DNA of 64,000 nucleotides from Natronobacterium haloterrestre (GCF_900112205.1 NZ_FOKW01000001.1:682001-746000), one strand, 5' to 3'; positions 8,322 to 17,421 are shown, counted from the stretch's first letter. Translations and numbers: made by a program. The notes: a model not told the origin generated them from the sequence alone.

Positions 8322-9074
8322 TCAATGTCCCCCCAACACGCGACGATACTGTCGATCGGCCCACTCTACCGCGTCCGCAGTGTCGTTAACGAGAATCCCG
8401 GCAATTCCGCGATCGGTAAAGACTGAAACAGCCGCGCGTTCGTCATCACAGATCCAAATGTCGAACGAAAACGGAATCAGCGCATGGTGGACATGTACGT
8501 CCTTATCTTCACGTAACGTGGTTGTGATCGACGGATACGCTGACTGGAATTCTTCGTATACGGTTTCCGGAACGACGATATCGAAGGTTGCGCTGTCACC
8601 GGTTGTCGACTGTTGATAGAGCCGTTCGACGTGTCCAGCAATCAGTTTCGGTGCTACAGCACGCACGTGAGTGGCCGCTCCAACGCACTCGACTAATGTC
8701 GACAGGACGGAATCAGGTATTTCGGGCTGGCTCCGGTGGACGTTCGCTCCGTCGACGAATACAAGACTTAGCTCAGTTCCAGAATCCAACTCGTCGAGGA
8801 CTGGCGAGAGTTCAGTGAGACTGGCGAGTCGCCCCCGGTATTCTTGATGTGCACGGTAGGCCAACCTACCGGAGTACGTCGGTTGCCAGCGCCCATCACG
8901 GTATTCGACGAGTCCATCGGATTCCAATTCCCGGACGATATCGTCGAGCGTTGACCGGGGTATCTCGAGCGCGTCGACTAATTCACGCTTCGTCCGGGCC
9001 TGCTCTACGAGCGCTTGAAGGCACCGGTACCGCTTCTGAAGGGTTTCGGAGAGACGATCGGCTGCTGCAAGCAT
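8322..9074 (-). CDS. HTH transcriptional regulator with FilR1-type domain
   Basis: A 250-residue regulator. Residues about 15-75 form a winged helix-turn-helix (TKRELVDALEIPRSTLDDIV, then a short wing ending WQPTYSGRLAY). The remainder resembles the middle/C-terminal domain of methanogenesis regulator FilR1 (DUF1724), with a conserved IPFSFDIWICDDERAAVSVF segment. Ligand unknown. The base composition is clearly less GC-rich than in mvaD next door, and the gene starts an AT-richer islet. The divergent intergenic region contains a strong AT run (TATATATAATT near 9112) suitable as its promoter. It may control the secreted-protein cassette that diverges from it (inference). Confidence 0.8.
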   Translation of the reverse strand: MLAAADRLSETLQKRYRCLQALVEQARTKRELVDALEIPRSTLDDIVRELESDGLVEYRDGRWQPTYSGRLAYRAHQEYRGRLASLTELSPVLDELDSGTELSLVFVDGANVHRSQPEIPDSVLSTLVECVGAATHVRAVAPKLIAGHVERLYQQSTTGDSATFDIVVPETVYEEFQSAYPSITTTLREDKDVHVHHALIPFSFDIWICDDERAAVSVFTDRGIAGILVNDTADAVEWADRQYRRVLGGH

Positions 9075-9352
9075 TACTCACATCTACTGGATCAGAATCA
9101 ATAACGTCTAGCTATATATAATTGCCAATAGAAATTTATCAGCCAGAATGGGTCCCCATGTGAGAACCTCTCTAAGGACCCCGTTCGTATCGGGATCGTC
9201 TCGATCGGCCTTTCAAAAGATGCCGAGTTCGTAGTAGGGGGTGGTCAAGTTTCGTCATTATTCCTCTTCCCCGTCGTTCCATAATATATCCGTAAAATAG
9301 TAATTGAATAGTATGAATTACCAGTAGGCCAATATTCGTACTGTGGTTCGTA
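9075..9352. other. AT-rich divergent intergenic region of the islet
   Basis: About 280 bases between the FilR1-type regulator and the exported-protein gene. It is the most AT-rich stretch of the window, with TATATATAATT at about 9112 (facing the regulator) and CCATAATATATCC plus AATATTCG (about 9281 and 9331) facing the plus-strand gene. No RNA gene or convincing small reading frame is seen. It probably holds both promoters and any operator for the divergent unit. Confidence 0.45.
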
Positions 9353-10102
9353 ATGTCAGACCACAAATTTAGTGGCACACGGCGCAGCATCCTCCAGTCT
9401 ATCGCTGGACTGAGCGTGCTGTCGATCGGGGCCACTGGCACTGGAACGGCTGCGATAGATCCCAGCGAACTCAACCGGGACACTGTTCAGTTCGTTGAGG
9501 TCACTGAAGAGTACGATGTGCCGGCCGACGTCCCCAGAGCAGCACGGAACGGAACCGCTGGATACGCGGTGGATCGAGAACGGAACATCGTCACCCTGAC
9601 CAACGCCTCGATGGCGTCGTTCACGCCAGATACCGTCGCTACCACCGCTGACGGAAGCTATTACGCGACCGATACGCGGATCTCGGTTACGGGACGCAAC
9701 CGCGGACTTCCGGTCGATACGAACTACCGCGATCTCGGAGCGACGCACGCGATTTTCGACGAAAAACAGCCGGAGAGACCGGTACAGGTTCAGGCAGACG
9801 GCGATCGGATCCGAGTCGCCAGCGATGATCTCGATTTCGACGTTCCGGTCGGGACGGAAGCGGCTGAGACGGAAACCGTTGGATCGCTCGAACGAACGGT
9901 TCGGGTTCGTAATCACGGAACGATGACGGTCTTTGGACACGACGACTATCTGATCTTCCCGGTCGGATCGAACGACTTCTACGCGCGTGCTCGCGTCGAT
10001 TCGATCCGTGCCCTCGCACAGGAGCACGTCTCGGACATCGAGGATGTCGATCTCATCACGGTCCCGAAGTCGCTTGCCGTTACCAAAGGAGGGGGTGAGT
10101 AA
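9353..10102 (+). CDS. Tat-exported hypothetical protein
   Basis: A 249-residue protein with a twin-arginine signal: TRRSILQSIAGLSVLSIG near residue 9, followed by an AlaThr-rich cleavage region ending about residue 34. The mature part is beta-strand-rich, without cysteine or a motif I recognise. The stop codon is followed after one base by the ATG of the metzincin-like gene, so the two are almost certainly co-transcribed. Reasonable possibilities are a chaperone, propeptide or inhibitor for that protease, or the effector itself; none is demonstrated. Codon choice is less GC-rich than in the flanking core genes, suggesting recent acquisition. Confidence 0.7.
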   Translation: MSDHKFSGTRRSILQSIAGLSVLSIGATGTGTAAIDPSELNRDTVQFVEVTEEYDVPADVPRAARNGTAGYAVDRERNIVTLTNASMASFTPDTVATTADGSYYATDTRISVTGRNRGLPVDTNYRDLGATHAIFDEKQPERPVQVQADGDRIRVASDDLDFDVPVGTEAAETETVGSLERTVRVRNHGTMTVFGHDDYLIFPVGSNDFYARARVDSIRALAQEHVSDIEDVDLITVPKSLAVTKGGGE

Positions 10103-10103
10103 A

Positions 10104-10862
10104 ATGGAGCGAGCAGTCGATACGACGACGGTCGATGGGGTGGTCGAATCACGGACGATCTGGCCGAGAGAAGACGTCACAAGCGAGCAAGCGATGCGTC
10201 TCCGTTCGAGTTCCGTCGGCGTACAGCTCGTCGGAACGGAGCCGTTCTGGGACAACCAAGAGTGGAGTCGAATGAGCGACATCCAAGACTGGGTCTCGGA
10301 TGCGTAGAGCTCACACATCGAGGATGGGAGCGGCGATTACGAGGCCTGGTTTACGGCCCAGGGTCCCGCCGGTGTGACGGTTCCCGCGTCCGAGCTCCCC
10401 GACGAAAACGACCTCTCCGAGAGATTATACGATAGCGACGATTACCTCAAAGACAACGAAGACGGACTATACGACGGTGCCGACTCGATCGTTGTCGTCG
10501 ATTACTACGGCGACGACAACAACACCTACGGTTGGGGGTACATCGGCACTGCCGGAAACAACGACAATATCTGTGGGTTGGTAGATGTTCACCACGAAGA
10601 CAACAACAATCTCCCATCGGAACTGTCGCGTGTCGAATCGGACGGGGTAGCGTTCCACGAACTCCTTCACGTCTACGATTCGGAGCATTCGGACGACGTC
10701 AGTACGTACGATACGCCGTCCTGGCAGTCCGACGAGATCAGCCTGATGTACAGCTGGGACGGCGTCGATTGCAACGATCAGGGCGATACGGAAGTGATCG
10801 AAAACAGGGTAAGTAGTTGTACAAAGAGTAGCGTTCGTTCCTACATCGATAGCAACTTCTGA
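10104..10862 (+). pseudogene. Metzincin-like zinc metallopeptidase interrupted by in-frame TAG
   Basis: One frame of 253 codons begins at ATG 10104 and ends at TGA 10860-10862, but codon 68 (10305-10307) is TAG. Both halves are protein-like with no frameshift. The downstream part contains FHELLHVYDSEH, an HExxHxxxxxH zinc site with metzincin spacing, followed about 30 residues later by SLMYSWDG, which fits the Met-turn. No signal peptide is seen in the first half. It could be a nonsense-inactivated gene, a sequencing error, or a readthrough or reinitiation product (a GTG lies at 10374). It is tightly linked to the upstream Tat-exported protein. Confidence 0.65.
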
Positions 10863-10863
10863 G

Positions 10864-10888
10864 ACCGACTATTACCCGTCGGTTTTTT
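10864..10888 (+). terminator. Hairpin plus T-run terminator
   Basis: Directly after the metzincin-like stop codon, ACCGAC and GTCGGT form a 6-bp stem with an 8-base loop (10864-10883), running into six T residues (10883-10888). T-rich tails are normal archaeal termination signals; the additional hairpin looks bacterial. It sits between convergent genes, so it may serve the plus-strand cassette. Confidence 0.55.
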
Positions 10889-11507
10889 AAGCACGCTCGT
10901 CCGTCTCTGATTCCTCACCTGCTTCGAGTCGAACGAGTGCGATGCAAGCGATTCTGTCGCTTTCCCGTTCGGGATCGGGAACAGTTAGTTCCATCGCGTA
11001 CAGTCCCGGATCGAGATCGGGTTCCTCACGAACCGCAGTGACTGCGTCGACGAGCGACCAGGTATGTGTCTCGCCGGCCGAGACGGTCAGGGTTCCGTTA
11101 CCGGCCCGATCTTGTTGTAGTTCGCGCCACCCCGATCCCGAGTCGGAGCGGAGCTGCCAACTGTACGGATTGAACGTGAGTTCGCTGTCGGAGCGGTTGT
11201 GAAGCGTCAGCGTTACCTCGCTTTCGGGCGTTCCGTCGACTACGGTACTGCGTCTCGGACTCGGCTCGAGAAATACCGTTGCCGAGTCCGGATCGACGGT
11301 ATGTGAGCAGACGACTCGGTCGTGGTCGGTTTCGTACGGTGGACACGACTGTGCGTCGATATCGGGAATTGCCGATTCAGTGTCGTCCATGGACGCTGTT
11401 GACTCCGTGTCACTCGGATCGTCGGCGGTGTTGTTTTCACCGAGACAGCCAGCGAGGCCGAGGAGGGCTCCGAAACTGGCGCGTTCGAGGACGCGACGGC
11501 GATGCAT
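10887..11507 (-). CDS. Tat-type lipoprotein, hypothetical
   Basis: I start at MHRRRVLERASFG (ATG 11507), giving 206 residues; an ATG 21 bases upstream is also possible. A twin-arginine motif is followed by a hydrophobic segment and the lipobox LGLAGC, so the protein should be anchored outside the membrane through a lipidated cysteine. After an acidic Ser/Thr/Asp linker, an immunoglobulin-like beta domain (VTLTLHNRSDSELTFNPYSW) follows, a pattern common in haloarchaeal surface lipoproteins. No enzymatic motif is seen. It closes the AT-richer islet. Confidence 0.75.
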   Translation of the reverse strand: MHRRRVLERASFGALLGLAGCLGENNTADDPSDTESTASMDDTESAIPDIDAQSCPPYETDHDRVVCSHTVDPDSATVFLEPSPRRSTVVDGTPESEVTLTLHNRSDSELTFNPYSWQLRSDSGSGWRELQQDRAGNGTLTVSAGETHTWSLVDAVTAVREEPDLDPGLYAMELTVPDPERESDRIACIALVRLEAGEESETDERA

Positions 11508-11584
11508 ATCAAAGACTACACCAGCCATTTGTAAATACGCTATGCTAAGTGAAAGAATCGTTTGAGCAACGTCGTCGAGAGCGA

Positions 11585-12715
11585 CTATCCTTCGAGCGGC
11601 CGCCAGGTGCGCGGCGAGTCGTTCAGCCGCTCGTAGCCGTCCTCGGTGACGACCACCAGATCCTCGATCCGGACGCCGAACTCGCCCTCGAGGTAGACGC
11701 CCGGTTCGACGCTGAAGACCATCCCTGGCTCGAGTTCACGGTCGTTGCCCGCGGTGATGTAGGGCGGCTCGTGGACGTCCAGGCCGACGCCGTGGCCCGT
11801 CCGATGGATGAATTCGTCGCCGTACCCTCGCTCCTCGAGGACGTCGCGGGCGATCCGGTCGATCTCCTCGGCCGGGACGCCGGGCTGGACGGCCTCGATG
11901 GCTTCGTCGTGGGCCTCGAGGACGGCGTCGTGGACTTCCTCGAACTCCGCCGGTGGTTCGCCGTCGAAGACGACGGTGCGGGTCTGGTCGCCCGGATAGC
12001 CGCCGGCCCGGGTGCCGAAGTCGAGGACGACCGGGTCGCCGGCCCCGATCGTTCGATCGCCGCTGCGGTGGTGGGGCCGCGCCCCGTTCGGCCCGGAGCC
12101 GACGACGGTCTCGAAGGAGACCCCTTCGCCGCCCGCGTCGGCGAGTCGCTCCTCGATCTCGGCCGCGAGTTCGTCTTCGGTCATGCCGATCGCCTCGGCC
12201 CCGAGCGCGCGGATCTCCTCGCTGACGGTATCGGAGATTTCGGCGGCCTCGCGCAGGGCCTCGAGTTCGACCTCGTCCTTGCGGAGGCGCAGTTCATCGG
12301 TGACCTCGCTGGCCAGGCCGAACGAGGCCTCGGGGAACGCCGCGCGGAGGTCCTGGGTGAAAAGCGCCCACATCCGATCGTCGACCAGCAACTGGCCGCC
12401 CTCGAGGTCGAGTTCCTCGCCGACCCGTTCGACCAGCGCGACCGGGTCGTCGCCGTCGCTCCACGTGCGGATGTCGGCCACGGGCGAGGCGTCACGGAGC
12501 TGGTCGTCGTACATCTCGGGGGCGACGAACAGCGCGCGGTCGGGCGTGACGAACAGGAACAGGTGTCGTTCCATCGGCTCCTCCTCGAACCCCGAGAGGT
12601 AGCCCATGTTCGAACTCGGGAAACAGACGAGGGCGTCGATCCCTCGCTCCGAGAGGCGTTCGCGGGCGCGCTCGAGTCGACGCTTGACGACGTCGTCGGA
12701 CTGATCCGTGGTCAT
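11585..12715 (-). CDS. M24 family Xaa-Pro aminopeptidase/dipeptidase
   Basis: A 376-residue pita-bread metallopeptidase. An N-terminal creatinase-like domain (to about residue 140) is followed by the catalytic domain with the dinuclear metal ligands in order: Asp in VVLDFGTRAGGYPGDQT (two ligands), His in HRTGHGVGLDVHEPP, Glu in VFSVEPGVY and Glu in FGVRIEDLVV. The family removes N-terminal residues before proline or cleaves Xaa-Pro dipeptides; cytoplasmic. The length is standard. It is divergent from the NDH-2-like gene with about 90 bases between the starts. Confidence 0.92.
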   Translation of the reverse strand: MTTDQSDDVVKRRLERARERLSERGIDALVCFPSSNMGYLSGFEEEPMERHLFLFVTPDRALFVAPEMYDDQLRDASPVADIRTWSDGDDPVALVERVGEELDLEGGQLLVDDRMWALFTQDLRAAFPEASFGLASEVTDELRLRKDEVELEALREAAEISDTVSEEIRALGAEAIGMTEDELAAEIEERLADAGGEGVSFETVVGSGPNGARPHHRSGDRTIGAGDPVVLDFGTRAGGYPGDQTRTVVFDGEPPAEFEEVHDAVLEAHDEAIEAVQPGVPAEEIDRIARDVLEERGYGDEFIHRTGHGVGLDVHEPPYITAGNDRELEPGMVFSVEPGVYLEGEFGVRIEDLVVVTEDGYERLNDSPRTWRPLEG

Positions 12716-12803
12716 AGCCGACGATTCGGGAGCAGGGGTAAAGTTCCCGCCGATACCGACCGTTTGGCTGCCAGTATATGGGCGTGGACTCCCAACGTGG
12801 AGT

Positions 12804-13994
12804 ATGCACGTCGTCGTTCTCGGCGGTGGCTACGCCGGGCTGACCCTGACGCGACTGCTCGAGCGGTCGTTGCCGGCCGAGGCCGAGTTGACGCTAGTCA
12901 ACGAGACGCCGGACCACCTCGTCCAGCACGAACTCCACCGCGTCATCAGGCGTCCGGAACTCGCCGACGCGATCACCGTCTCGCTCCCCGCCGCCCTCGA
13001 TCGGGCGAGCGTCCGCGTCGCCCGCGTGGAGGGGATCGAGCGGGACCGACGGGTCGTTTCCCTCTCGAGCGGCCGGCTCGAGTACGACGTCGCGGCGATC
13101 TGTCTCGGTGCCCGCACGGCGTACTACGGGCTCGAGGGCGTCCGCGAGCACTCCCTGCCGCTCAAGCGACTGCGACACGCAAACCGGATCCGAAAGCGCG
13201 TTCGGGAGGTCTGCCACGGGGACCACGGCGGGGAACCGCCGCGGATCGTCGTCGGCGGGGCCGGTCTCTCGGGGGTTCAGATCGCCGGCGAACTGGCCGA
13301 ACTCGTCCGCGAAGAGGGGAGTCGGGCGACGATCACGCTCATAGAGCAGCGCGAACGCGTCGCGCCGAACTTCCCGGCGAACTTCCAGCGGGCGGTCCGG
13401 GACGCGCTCGAGGACCAGGGCGTCGAGGTTCGCACCGCGACGGCGGTCCAGCGCGCCGACGACGACCGTGTCTTCCTCGAGTCCGACGAGACGCTCCCCT
13501 ACGACGCCTTCGTCTGGGCCGGCGGGATCGGCGGCCCCGACGCGCTCGAGGGGGAGCGGCCGACGGTCGGGAGCGACCTGCGACTCGACGACCGGACGTT
13601 CGTCGTCGGCGACGCGGCCCGGGTGGTCGACGCCGACGAGGAGTTCGTTCCGGCGAGCGCGCAGGCGGCGGTCCGCGAGGCGCGGACGGTCGCGACGAAC
13701 GTCTCCCGGGTGGTCGATGGACGACTCGATTCCGAATTCGATCCCGAACCCGCCCACCCACCCGACGGAGACCCCGACCTCGAGTCGTTCAGGTTCGAAT
13801 CGCCCGGTTGGGTCGTCAGCGTCGGCGACGAGGCTGTCGCGACGGTTGGCTCTCGAGTCCTCACGGGCCGATCCGCGAAGGCGCTGAAGGCGAGCATCGG
13901 CGTGGGTTACCTCTCCGGGGTCGGCGGCGTCGGTAACGCGGCCGACCTCGCCTCCAAGGAGTTCGTCCCGGAGCGGTTCCGACGGGGAGGGTGA
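12804..13994 (+). CDS. FAD-dependent pyridine nucleotide-disulfide oxidoreductase (NDH-2-like)
   Basis: A 396-residue two-dinucleotide-binding-domain flavoprotein. The N-terminal FAD motif is MHVVVLGGGYAGLTLTRLL; a second Rossmann motif IVVGGAGLSGVQIAGELAEL begins near residue 148; a third FAD-contact segment is RTFVVGDAARVVD. This layout matches type II NADH dehydrogenases and sulfide:quinone reductase relatives, which pass electrons from NADH (or sulfide) to membrane quinone. No conserved sulfide-reductase cysteine pair is seen, so NDH-2-like is preferred. The start is the first Met of the FAD fold. Confidence 0.85.
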   Translation: MHVVVLGGGYAGLTLTRLLERSLPAEAELTLVNETPDHLVQHELHRVIRRPELADAITVSLPAALDRASVRVARVEGIERDRRVVSLSSGRLEYDVAAICLGARTAYYGLEGVREHSLPLKRLRHANRIRKRVREVCHGDHGGEPPRIVVGGAGLSGVQIAGELAELVREEGSRATITLIEQRERVAPNFPANFQRAVRDALEDQGVEVRTATAVQRADDDRVFLESDETLPYDAFVWAGGIGGPDALEGERPTVGSDLRLDDRTFVVGDAARVVDADEEFVPASAQAAVREARTVATNVSRVVDGRLDSEFDPEPAHPPDGDPDLESFRFESPGWVVSVGDEAVATVGSRVLTGRSAKALKASIGVGYLSGVGGVGNAADLASKEFVPERFRRGG

Positions 13995-14046
13995 GCGGTC
14001 GATCGTCGCGACGACGAAACCGAAGACCCTCGTGGGTACGGTCGCG

Positions 14047-15024
14047 TCAGGTCCAGCGATCCAGTCCCGTCTGCGTGACGCTTTCCTCGATCCGTTCGAA
14101 GCCGCGGGCGACCTCGTCCCGGTCGACGCCCCACTCGTCGCAGACGTACTCGCGGGCCGCCTCGAGGTCCGGGTCGAGCGTCGTCTCGAACTCGTAGTCG
14201 TCCGTGACGTTCGGATCGCGGAACAGTTGCCGCACGCGGTCACCGTACTCGACGGTGTCGCCGCGGGCCTCGAGGACGCTCCAGAGGTCGCCGTGCTCGG
14301 TGATCTCCTTGATGGCCGTCTTGGGGCCGATGCCCGAGACGCCCTCGTTGAAGTCCGTCCCGATCAGGATGGCGGCGTCGATCAGTTGCTCGAGCGTGAG
14401 GTCGTGCTCCTCGAGGGTCGCCTCGAGGTCCATCAGTTCGGGGTCGCCCTTGCTCGTGAGCTGGCGCAGCGTGAGCGGCGCGCCGAACAGCAGGGCGTCG
14501 TAGTCCTCGGAGCCGACGTAATCGGCGTCGCCGTGCCGGACCATGTGTGCCGCCTGGGCCTCGCCCTCCGCGGGGGCCTCGACGATCGGCACGTCGAGCA
14601 AGCGCAGCAACTCGCGGCTGGTCTCCTGAATGGTCGGCGTCAGCCGCTGGGTTCGGGACTCGAGTTGGGCGATAGCGACCTCGTCACCCTCCTCGCGGGC
14701 GGTTTCGAGCTGTTCCTCGTAGGAGCGGCGCTGTTCTCGCCGGGACTCGATTTCGTCTTCCTTCAACTCGGAGGGGCCGCCGTCGAAGACCATCACGGGC
14801 GTGACGTCGTTCTCGAAAAACTTCGGTAGACCCTGGACGATCCCGACGAGGTTGGCCACCTCGGTCCCGTCGGCGGTCGTGTAGATGTCGCTGTTGGTCC
14901 ACTTGACCGTCGTCGTCAGATACCGGTAGAGCCAGTTGTGCGCGTCGACGGCGACCACGCCCTCGATCTCGTCGAAGGGGACCTCCTCGATGACCGCGAT
15001 GTCCCGAAGTGCAGCGTTTCCCAT
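14047..15024 (-). CDS. fen: Flap endonuclease 1
   Basis: A 325-residue structure-specific 5' nuclease that removes Okazaki fragment flaps in replication and repair. It has the N domain ([16 protein letters not shown]), the catalytic acidic clusters ([40 protein letters not shown]), and the H3TH region with [19 protein letters not shown]. The C terminus QTGLDRWT is a PCNA-interacting (PIP) box with Trp-Thr in place of the usual paired aromatics. An upstream ATG at 15103 belongs to another frame; the conserved MGN start is used. Confidence 0.95.
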   Translation of the reverse strand: MGNAALRDIAVIEEVPFDEIEGVVAVDAHNWLYRYLTTTVKWTNSDIYTTADGTEVANLVGIVQGLPKFFENDVTPVMVFDGGPSELKEDEIESRREQRRSYEEQLETAREEGDEVAIAQLESRTQRLTPTIQETSRELLRLLDVPIVEAPAEGEAQAAHMVRHGDADYVGSEDYDALLFGAPLTLRQLTSKGDPELMDLEATLEEHDLTLEQLIDAAILIGTDFNEGVSGIGPKTAIKEITEHGDLWSVLEARGDTVEYGDRVRQLFRDPNVTDDYEFETTLDPDLEAAREYVCDEWGVDRDEVARGFERIEESVTQTGLDRWT

Positions 15025-15137
15025 TACGTATGCGTTGGCGCGACTGGGATTTGAAACGTTGGCTTCCCGGCCGACGGTTCTCGCCCGCGTCGCTCGAGGG
15101 CAAAGTATTTACGAGTCAGTTATGACAGTAAAGTTGA

Positions 15138-16553
15138 ATGAATCTGGTCCCCGAACCGGCACCGAGTCGGCGGGCGTTGCTCGCCGGATTCGGATCCCTC
15201 CTCGGCACGGGCTGTCTCGGAGCCGACCGTTCCCGCAGCCCCGAGCGGCCGGCGGCCGACCGGGACGAGTGGCGCATGTACGGCCGCGACCCGGGTCGGA
15301 CACGATACGTTCCGGACGTCGCCGTCAGCGGCGACGAACCCGAAGTCGTCTGGGATCGACAGGTCGGCGCGTCCGGCTGGCGGCCGCCCGTCGTCGCCGA
15401 CGGCACCGTCTTCTGCCAGTATGCGAACGGGCTCTTCGTCCTCGACCTCGAAACGGGTGCGGGACAGCTCGCGAACACCTACGGCGGGTTCGGGCGGGAA
15501 ACCGGACCGATGGCCCTTCCACGGACGGAGATTTATCGAGACGGATCGCTGGTCGTCCCCTACGGCGAGGCCATCGCCGGCTACGCGGCCGACCCGGACC
15601 GCTTTCCCCAGGAAATCTCGGGGTTCGGCGACGGATTGCTGCGGTGGTGGTCCGACGGGGAGACCGTCGGCACCGACGCCGCGGGGATCGGTTCCCGGTC
15701 GCTCGGTCCGGGGTTCACCTCCGTCTCGTTCGCGCCGGTCGCGGTCGCCGGCGATCTCGTCACCGTCCACGCCATCTCCGACACCGTCTCCGCCGTCCGG
15801 GCCGACGACGGCAATCCCCGCTGGCGCTACGACCTCGAGGACGCGGCCCCCGACGACTGGGATCACGGCGTCGGCCCGCTCGGTCACGTCGTCGACGAGA
15901 CGACCGACACGGTCGTCGTCGCGGGACGGCTGTTCACGGCGCCGTACCTGTTCGGGCTCGATCGCGCCACGGGTTCGCTCGAGTGGACCGTCGACGGGCG
16001 AACGACCGACGCACGGGCGCGCTCGAGCGACGAACCGAACGGACTGCTCGCACGCGACGGCAGGGTATACGTCGTTTCGATGAGCGAGGACCGGGACCTG
16101 CGGCTGCTCGCGGTCGACGCCGCCTCGGGCGAACGCGGCTGGGAGCGAACGCTGTCGCGCTCGAGCCACGTCGGACTCGCCGCCGGAGACGACCGGCTGT
16201 ACTCCGTCGCGACCGTCTCGCGGGAGGGGACCGACCCGCTCGCGATCACGGCGCTGGACCTCGAAGACGGGCAGGTCCGCTGGGGACGCGTGCTCGAGGA
16301 TCCGACGCGTGGCCCGCCGCTCGGCGGGGGACAACCGCCGACCGTCGCCGGGAACGCGGTGCTCGTCCCGGGCGAACGCGGACTCCACGCCCTCGAGCGG
16401 ACGACCGGCGACCACCTGTGGACGTTCACCGAGACCGTCGGAACCTCCGGTGGGGGCGAAACCGAACGGGCCGCGGTGACGCCCGCGGTCGTGGCGGACG
16501 ATCGTCTCGTCGTCGGAACGACGCTCGCGCTGTACGGACTCGAGGTGGCCTGA
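15138..16553 (+). CDS. PQQ-type beta-propeller Tat lipoprotein
   Basis: A 471-residue exported protein. SRRALLAGFGSLLGTGC is a twin-arginine signal with a lipobox ending in the lipidated cysteine. The mature protein carries repeated propeller blades of the PQQ/YncE class (for example GLFVLDLETG, VSAVRADDGNPRWRYDL, LFGLDRATGSLEWTVDG, LLAVDAASGERGWERTL, ALERTTGDHLWTF), consistent with an eight-bladed propeller. Such proteins act outside the membrane as quinoprotein-like or scaffold proteins; cofactor residues cannot be confirmed. A TATA-like AGTATTTACG at 15104 implies a leaderless transcript. The membrane protein gene begins one base after its stop. Confidence 0.85.
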   Translation: MNLVPEPAPSRRALLAGFGSLLGTGCLGADRSRSPERPAADRDEWRMYGRDPGRTRYVPDVAVSGDEPEVVWDRQVGASGWRPPVVADGTVFCQYANGLFVLDLETGAGQLANTYGGFGRETGPMALPRTEIYRDGSLVVPYGEAIAGYAADPDRFPQEISGFGDGLLRWWSDGETVGTDAAGIGSRSLGPGFTSVSFAPVAVAGDLVTVHAISDTVSAVRADDGNPRWRYDLEDAAPDDWDHGVGPLGHVVDETTDTVVVAGRLFTAPYLFGLDRATGSLEWTVDGRTTDARARSSDEPNGLLARDGRVYVVSMSEDRDLRLLAVDAASGERGWERTLSRSSHVGLAAGDDRLYSVATVSREGTDPLAITALDLEDGQVRWGRVLEDPTRGPPLGGGQPPTVAGNAVLVPGERGLHALERTTGDHLWTFTETVGTSGGGETERAAVTPAVVADDRLVVGTTLALYGLEVA

Positions 16554-16554
16554 A

Positions 16555-17421
16555 ATGGGCGGCTTTCCACCTTCCGACCGGGATGCGAACGAGCCGAGCG
16601 ATACCGGGACCGGCAACGACTCCAGTCCGGGCTTCGTGGCGCTGCTTCGATCGGCGGCTGGCACGGTTCGCGACCGACCGGCAGCCGTCGTCCCGTTCCT
16701 TCTCGCCGGGATCGTCGGCGCAGTCAGCACGCTCGCCAGGATCCAGACGCCCTACCCCGTCGGGATGGCGTCGATCGCCCGCGGCTCGTTCACGATTCCG
16801 ATTCCACTCGTCCCCCGCCTCGAGCCCGCGATCGAACTTTCGCCGACGCTGCTGTACGGCCTGGAACTCGAGTACGCCGCCGGATTCGTCGGCTGGCAGG
16901 CGGCGATCGCCGTCGTCACGACCGTTGCCTTCGGTATCGGCCTCCGGACGGCGGCGAGCGTGCGGGGCCATCGTCCGCCGGCGGCCCGTCTCGGCTGGCT
17001 CGCGGCGTACGTCCTCGCGGTCCAGGCGCTCCCCTTCGCTCTCGCGGTCGCCGTCGGGCGCTGGAACGGGTACGGGTACGGGTACGGGTACGGGTCCGGG
17101 TTCGGACTCGGCACGGGGCTGCCTGTCGTCGCCGCGGTAGTCGTCGGGAGCGTGTTGCTGGTCGCACCCGCGTCGATCGTCCTCGGCGGAAATCGTCCCG
17201 TCCGGGCGGTCCACGAGAGTCTCGCCATCGCGGCCGCTCGGCCGCTCTCGAGCGTGGCGCTTGTCCTCTGTCTCGGCGTCCTCGCCGCGGCCCCCGTATC
17301 GGCTGCGACCGCCGTTTCCCGCTCCGCGCTCGCGCTCGGCCTCGGAACCGTCGCGAGCGTGACTCTCGCCGGAACGGCACAGGCGGCCGTCGTCGCCGAA
17401 TTCTACGAGGAGCGAGGCTAG
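16555..17421 (+). CDS. Multi-pass membrane protein, partner of PQQ-propeller lipoprotein
   Basis: A 288-residue protein with about six hydrophobic segments (for example VVPFLLAGIVGAVSTLA, AAYVLAVQALPFALAVAVG, LVLCLGVLAAAPVSAATAV). Between predicted segments is a glycine-tyrosine loop GYGYGYGYGSGFG encoded by a tandem hexanucleotide. The ATG lies one base past the preceding stop, so the two genes form an operon; the membrane protein might anchor or cooperate with the surface propeller. No transporter signature is recognised. Confidence 0.75.
   Translation: MGGFPPSDRDANEPSDTGTGNDSSPGFVALLRSAAGTVRDRPAAVVPFLLAGIVGAVSTLARIQTPYPVGMASIARGSFTIPIPLVPRLEPAIELSPTLLYGLELEYAAGFVGWQAAIAVVTTVAFGIGLRTAASVRGHRPPAARLGWLAAYVLAVQALPFALAVAVGRWNGYGYGYGYGSGFGLGTGLPVVAAVVVGSVLLVAPASIVLGGNRPVRAVHESLAIAAARPLSSVALVLCLGVLAAAPVSAATAVSRSALALGLGTVASVTLAGTAQAAVVAEFYEERG

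Noticed and set aside
10104-10862. Pyrrolysine incorporation at the TAG codon
   Set aside because: No pyl genes or suppressor tRNA are visible and Halobacteria usually lack them; kept only as a low-probability alternative in the finding.
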